Shown piece after piece: positions 7,017 through 7,226 of a stretch of DNA of 7,226 nt. The notes under the pieces are model-generated. The model saw nothing but the letters and a program-made list of their open reading frames with translations. It did not search any database and was not told where the DNA came from. Each line of letters begins with the position of its first letter. The stretch's first letter is position 1. The position numbers and the translations under genes are program-made. The stretch is from Kiloniellales bacterium (GTDB taxonomy: Bacteria; Pseudomonadota; Alphaproteobacteria; Kiloniellales; JAKSDN01), in the NCBI GenBank assembly GCA_022360075.1, contig JAKSDN010000800.1, positions 1 through 7,226 of the forward strand, read 5' to 3'.

Positions 7017-7041
7017 GAGCGCTGCCAGGCGCAGCGCTCCG
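7015..7041. repeat. Perfect 11-bp stem hairpin with 5-nt loop
   Basis: CGGAGCGCTGC (7015-7025), loop CAGGC (7026-7030) and GCAGCGCTCCG (7031-7041) form a flawless GC-rich inverted repeat. No T-run follows on either strand, so it is not a classical intrinsic terminator. It lies about 90 bp upstream of the psd start and about 130 bp before the possible gene at the right edge. A protein-binding site, a leader structure or a dispersed extragenic palindrome are all possible. Confidence 0.7.
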
Positions 7042-7171
7042 ATACGGCCCGCAGCCGGCAAATCCGCGGAAACTGGGCGCTGAGGCGTCACGGAAAACGG
7101 AGCAAAGGCCCGACGACCTCCGGGAGAAAACGCCGCGTGACATGCAGCCTGGGGGCGCACATACTGCGGCC

Positions 7172-7226
7172 ATGCAGCATCCCCTCGCCCGCCGCCCCGA
7201 AATCCATCTGATCGGCGCCTTCTTGA
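7172..7226 (+). CDS. Possible start of an unidentified gene (partial)
   Basis: From ATG 7172 the frame is open to the window edge: M-Q-H-P-L-A-R-R-P-E-I-H-L-I-G-A-F-L. Fifteen of the 18 codons end in G or C, which fits the coding bias of the genes here, while codons between an upstream in-frame ATG (7142) and 7172 do not, so 7172 is the better start. No strong Shine-Dalgarno sequence is seen. I do not recognise the product; 18 residues are too few for any functional call. Confidence 0.3.
   Translation, partial: MQHPLARRPEIHLIGAFL

Larger units (their letters stand above)
6926..7171. other. Divergent upstream region of psd, about 245 bp
   Basis: No convincing gene lies here. The short open frames on both strands are Arg/Ser/Ala-rich and have no ribosome site. 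The region carries the paired hairpins at 7001-7041, the psd ribosome site, and a possible TTTAAT -10 element for psd. It is still GC-rich, unlike the control region at the other end of the window, so promoters are hard to place by eye. Confidence 0.4.

Noticed and set aside
6877..7211. Small open frames on both strands upstream of psd
   Set aside because: Arg/Ser/Ala-rich, no ribosome sites, mutually overlapping, and they cross the large hairpin; more likely non-coding.

Overview
This window looks like chromosomal DNA from a GC-rich Gram-negative bacterium, most likely an alphaproteobacterium of the Rhodospirillales/Rhizobiales kind. That placement is an inference. It rests on the strong G/C preference at third codon positions, the short phosphatidylserine decarboxylase with an F-G-S-R processing site, the Bacillus-type (CDP-alcohol) phosphatidylserine synthase, and a FlgC-like gene standing apart from other flagellar genes. 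No RNA gene, insertion sequence, phage gene or CRISPR array is visible.

Layout. (1) Bases 1-254, minus strand: 5' part of a FlgC-like flagellar rod gene, running off the left edge. (2) Bases 255-459: an AT-rich divergent control region with a plausible promoter for each flank and two perfect 10-bp palindromes. (3) Bases 460-1002, plus: a PadR-family regulator. (4) Bases 1092-2204 and 2201-5407, plus: a periplasmic adaptor and an RND inner-membrane pump that overlap by 4 bp. No outer-membrane channel gene is in view, so the pump would need a TolC-type partner encoded elsewhere. (5) Bases 5427-6242 and 6239 to about 6925, minus: pssA and psd, which also overlap by 4 bp. Together they make phosphatidylethanolamine from CDP-diacylglycerol and serine. 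The RND gene and pssA converge with only 19 bp between their stops. (6) Bases 6926-7171: the psd upstream region, with a perfect 11-bp-stem hairpin beside a second near-palindrome. (7) Bases 7172-7226, plus: possible start of another gene.

How the genes work together. PadR, adaptor and pump form a familiar module: a small-ligand or stress-responsive repressor beside the efflux genes it probably controls. The psd-pssA pair is an independent housekeeping lipid operon facing the other way.

I did not find a convincing undescribed system. The points most worth a second look are the atypical proton-relay residues of the RND pump (Asp-Gly instead of Asp-Asp in TM4, Asn in place of Lys in TM10), the divergent palindromic control region, the hairpin pair upstream of psd, and the stand-alone FlgC-like gene.
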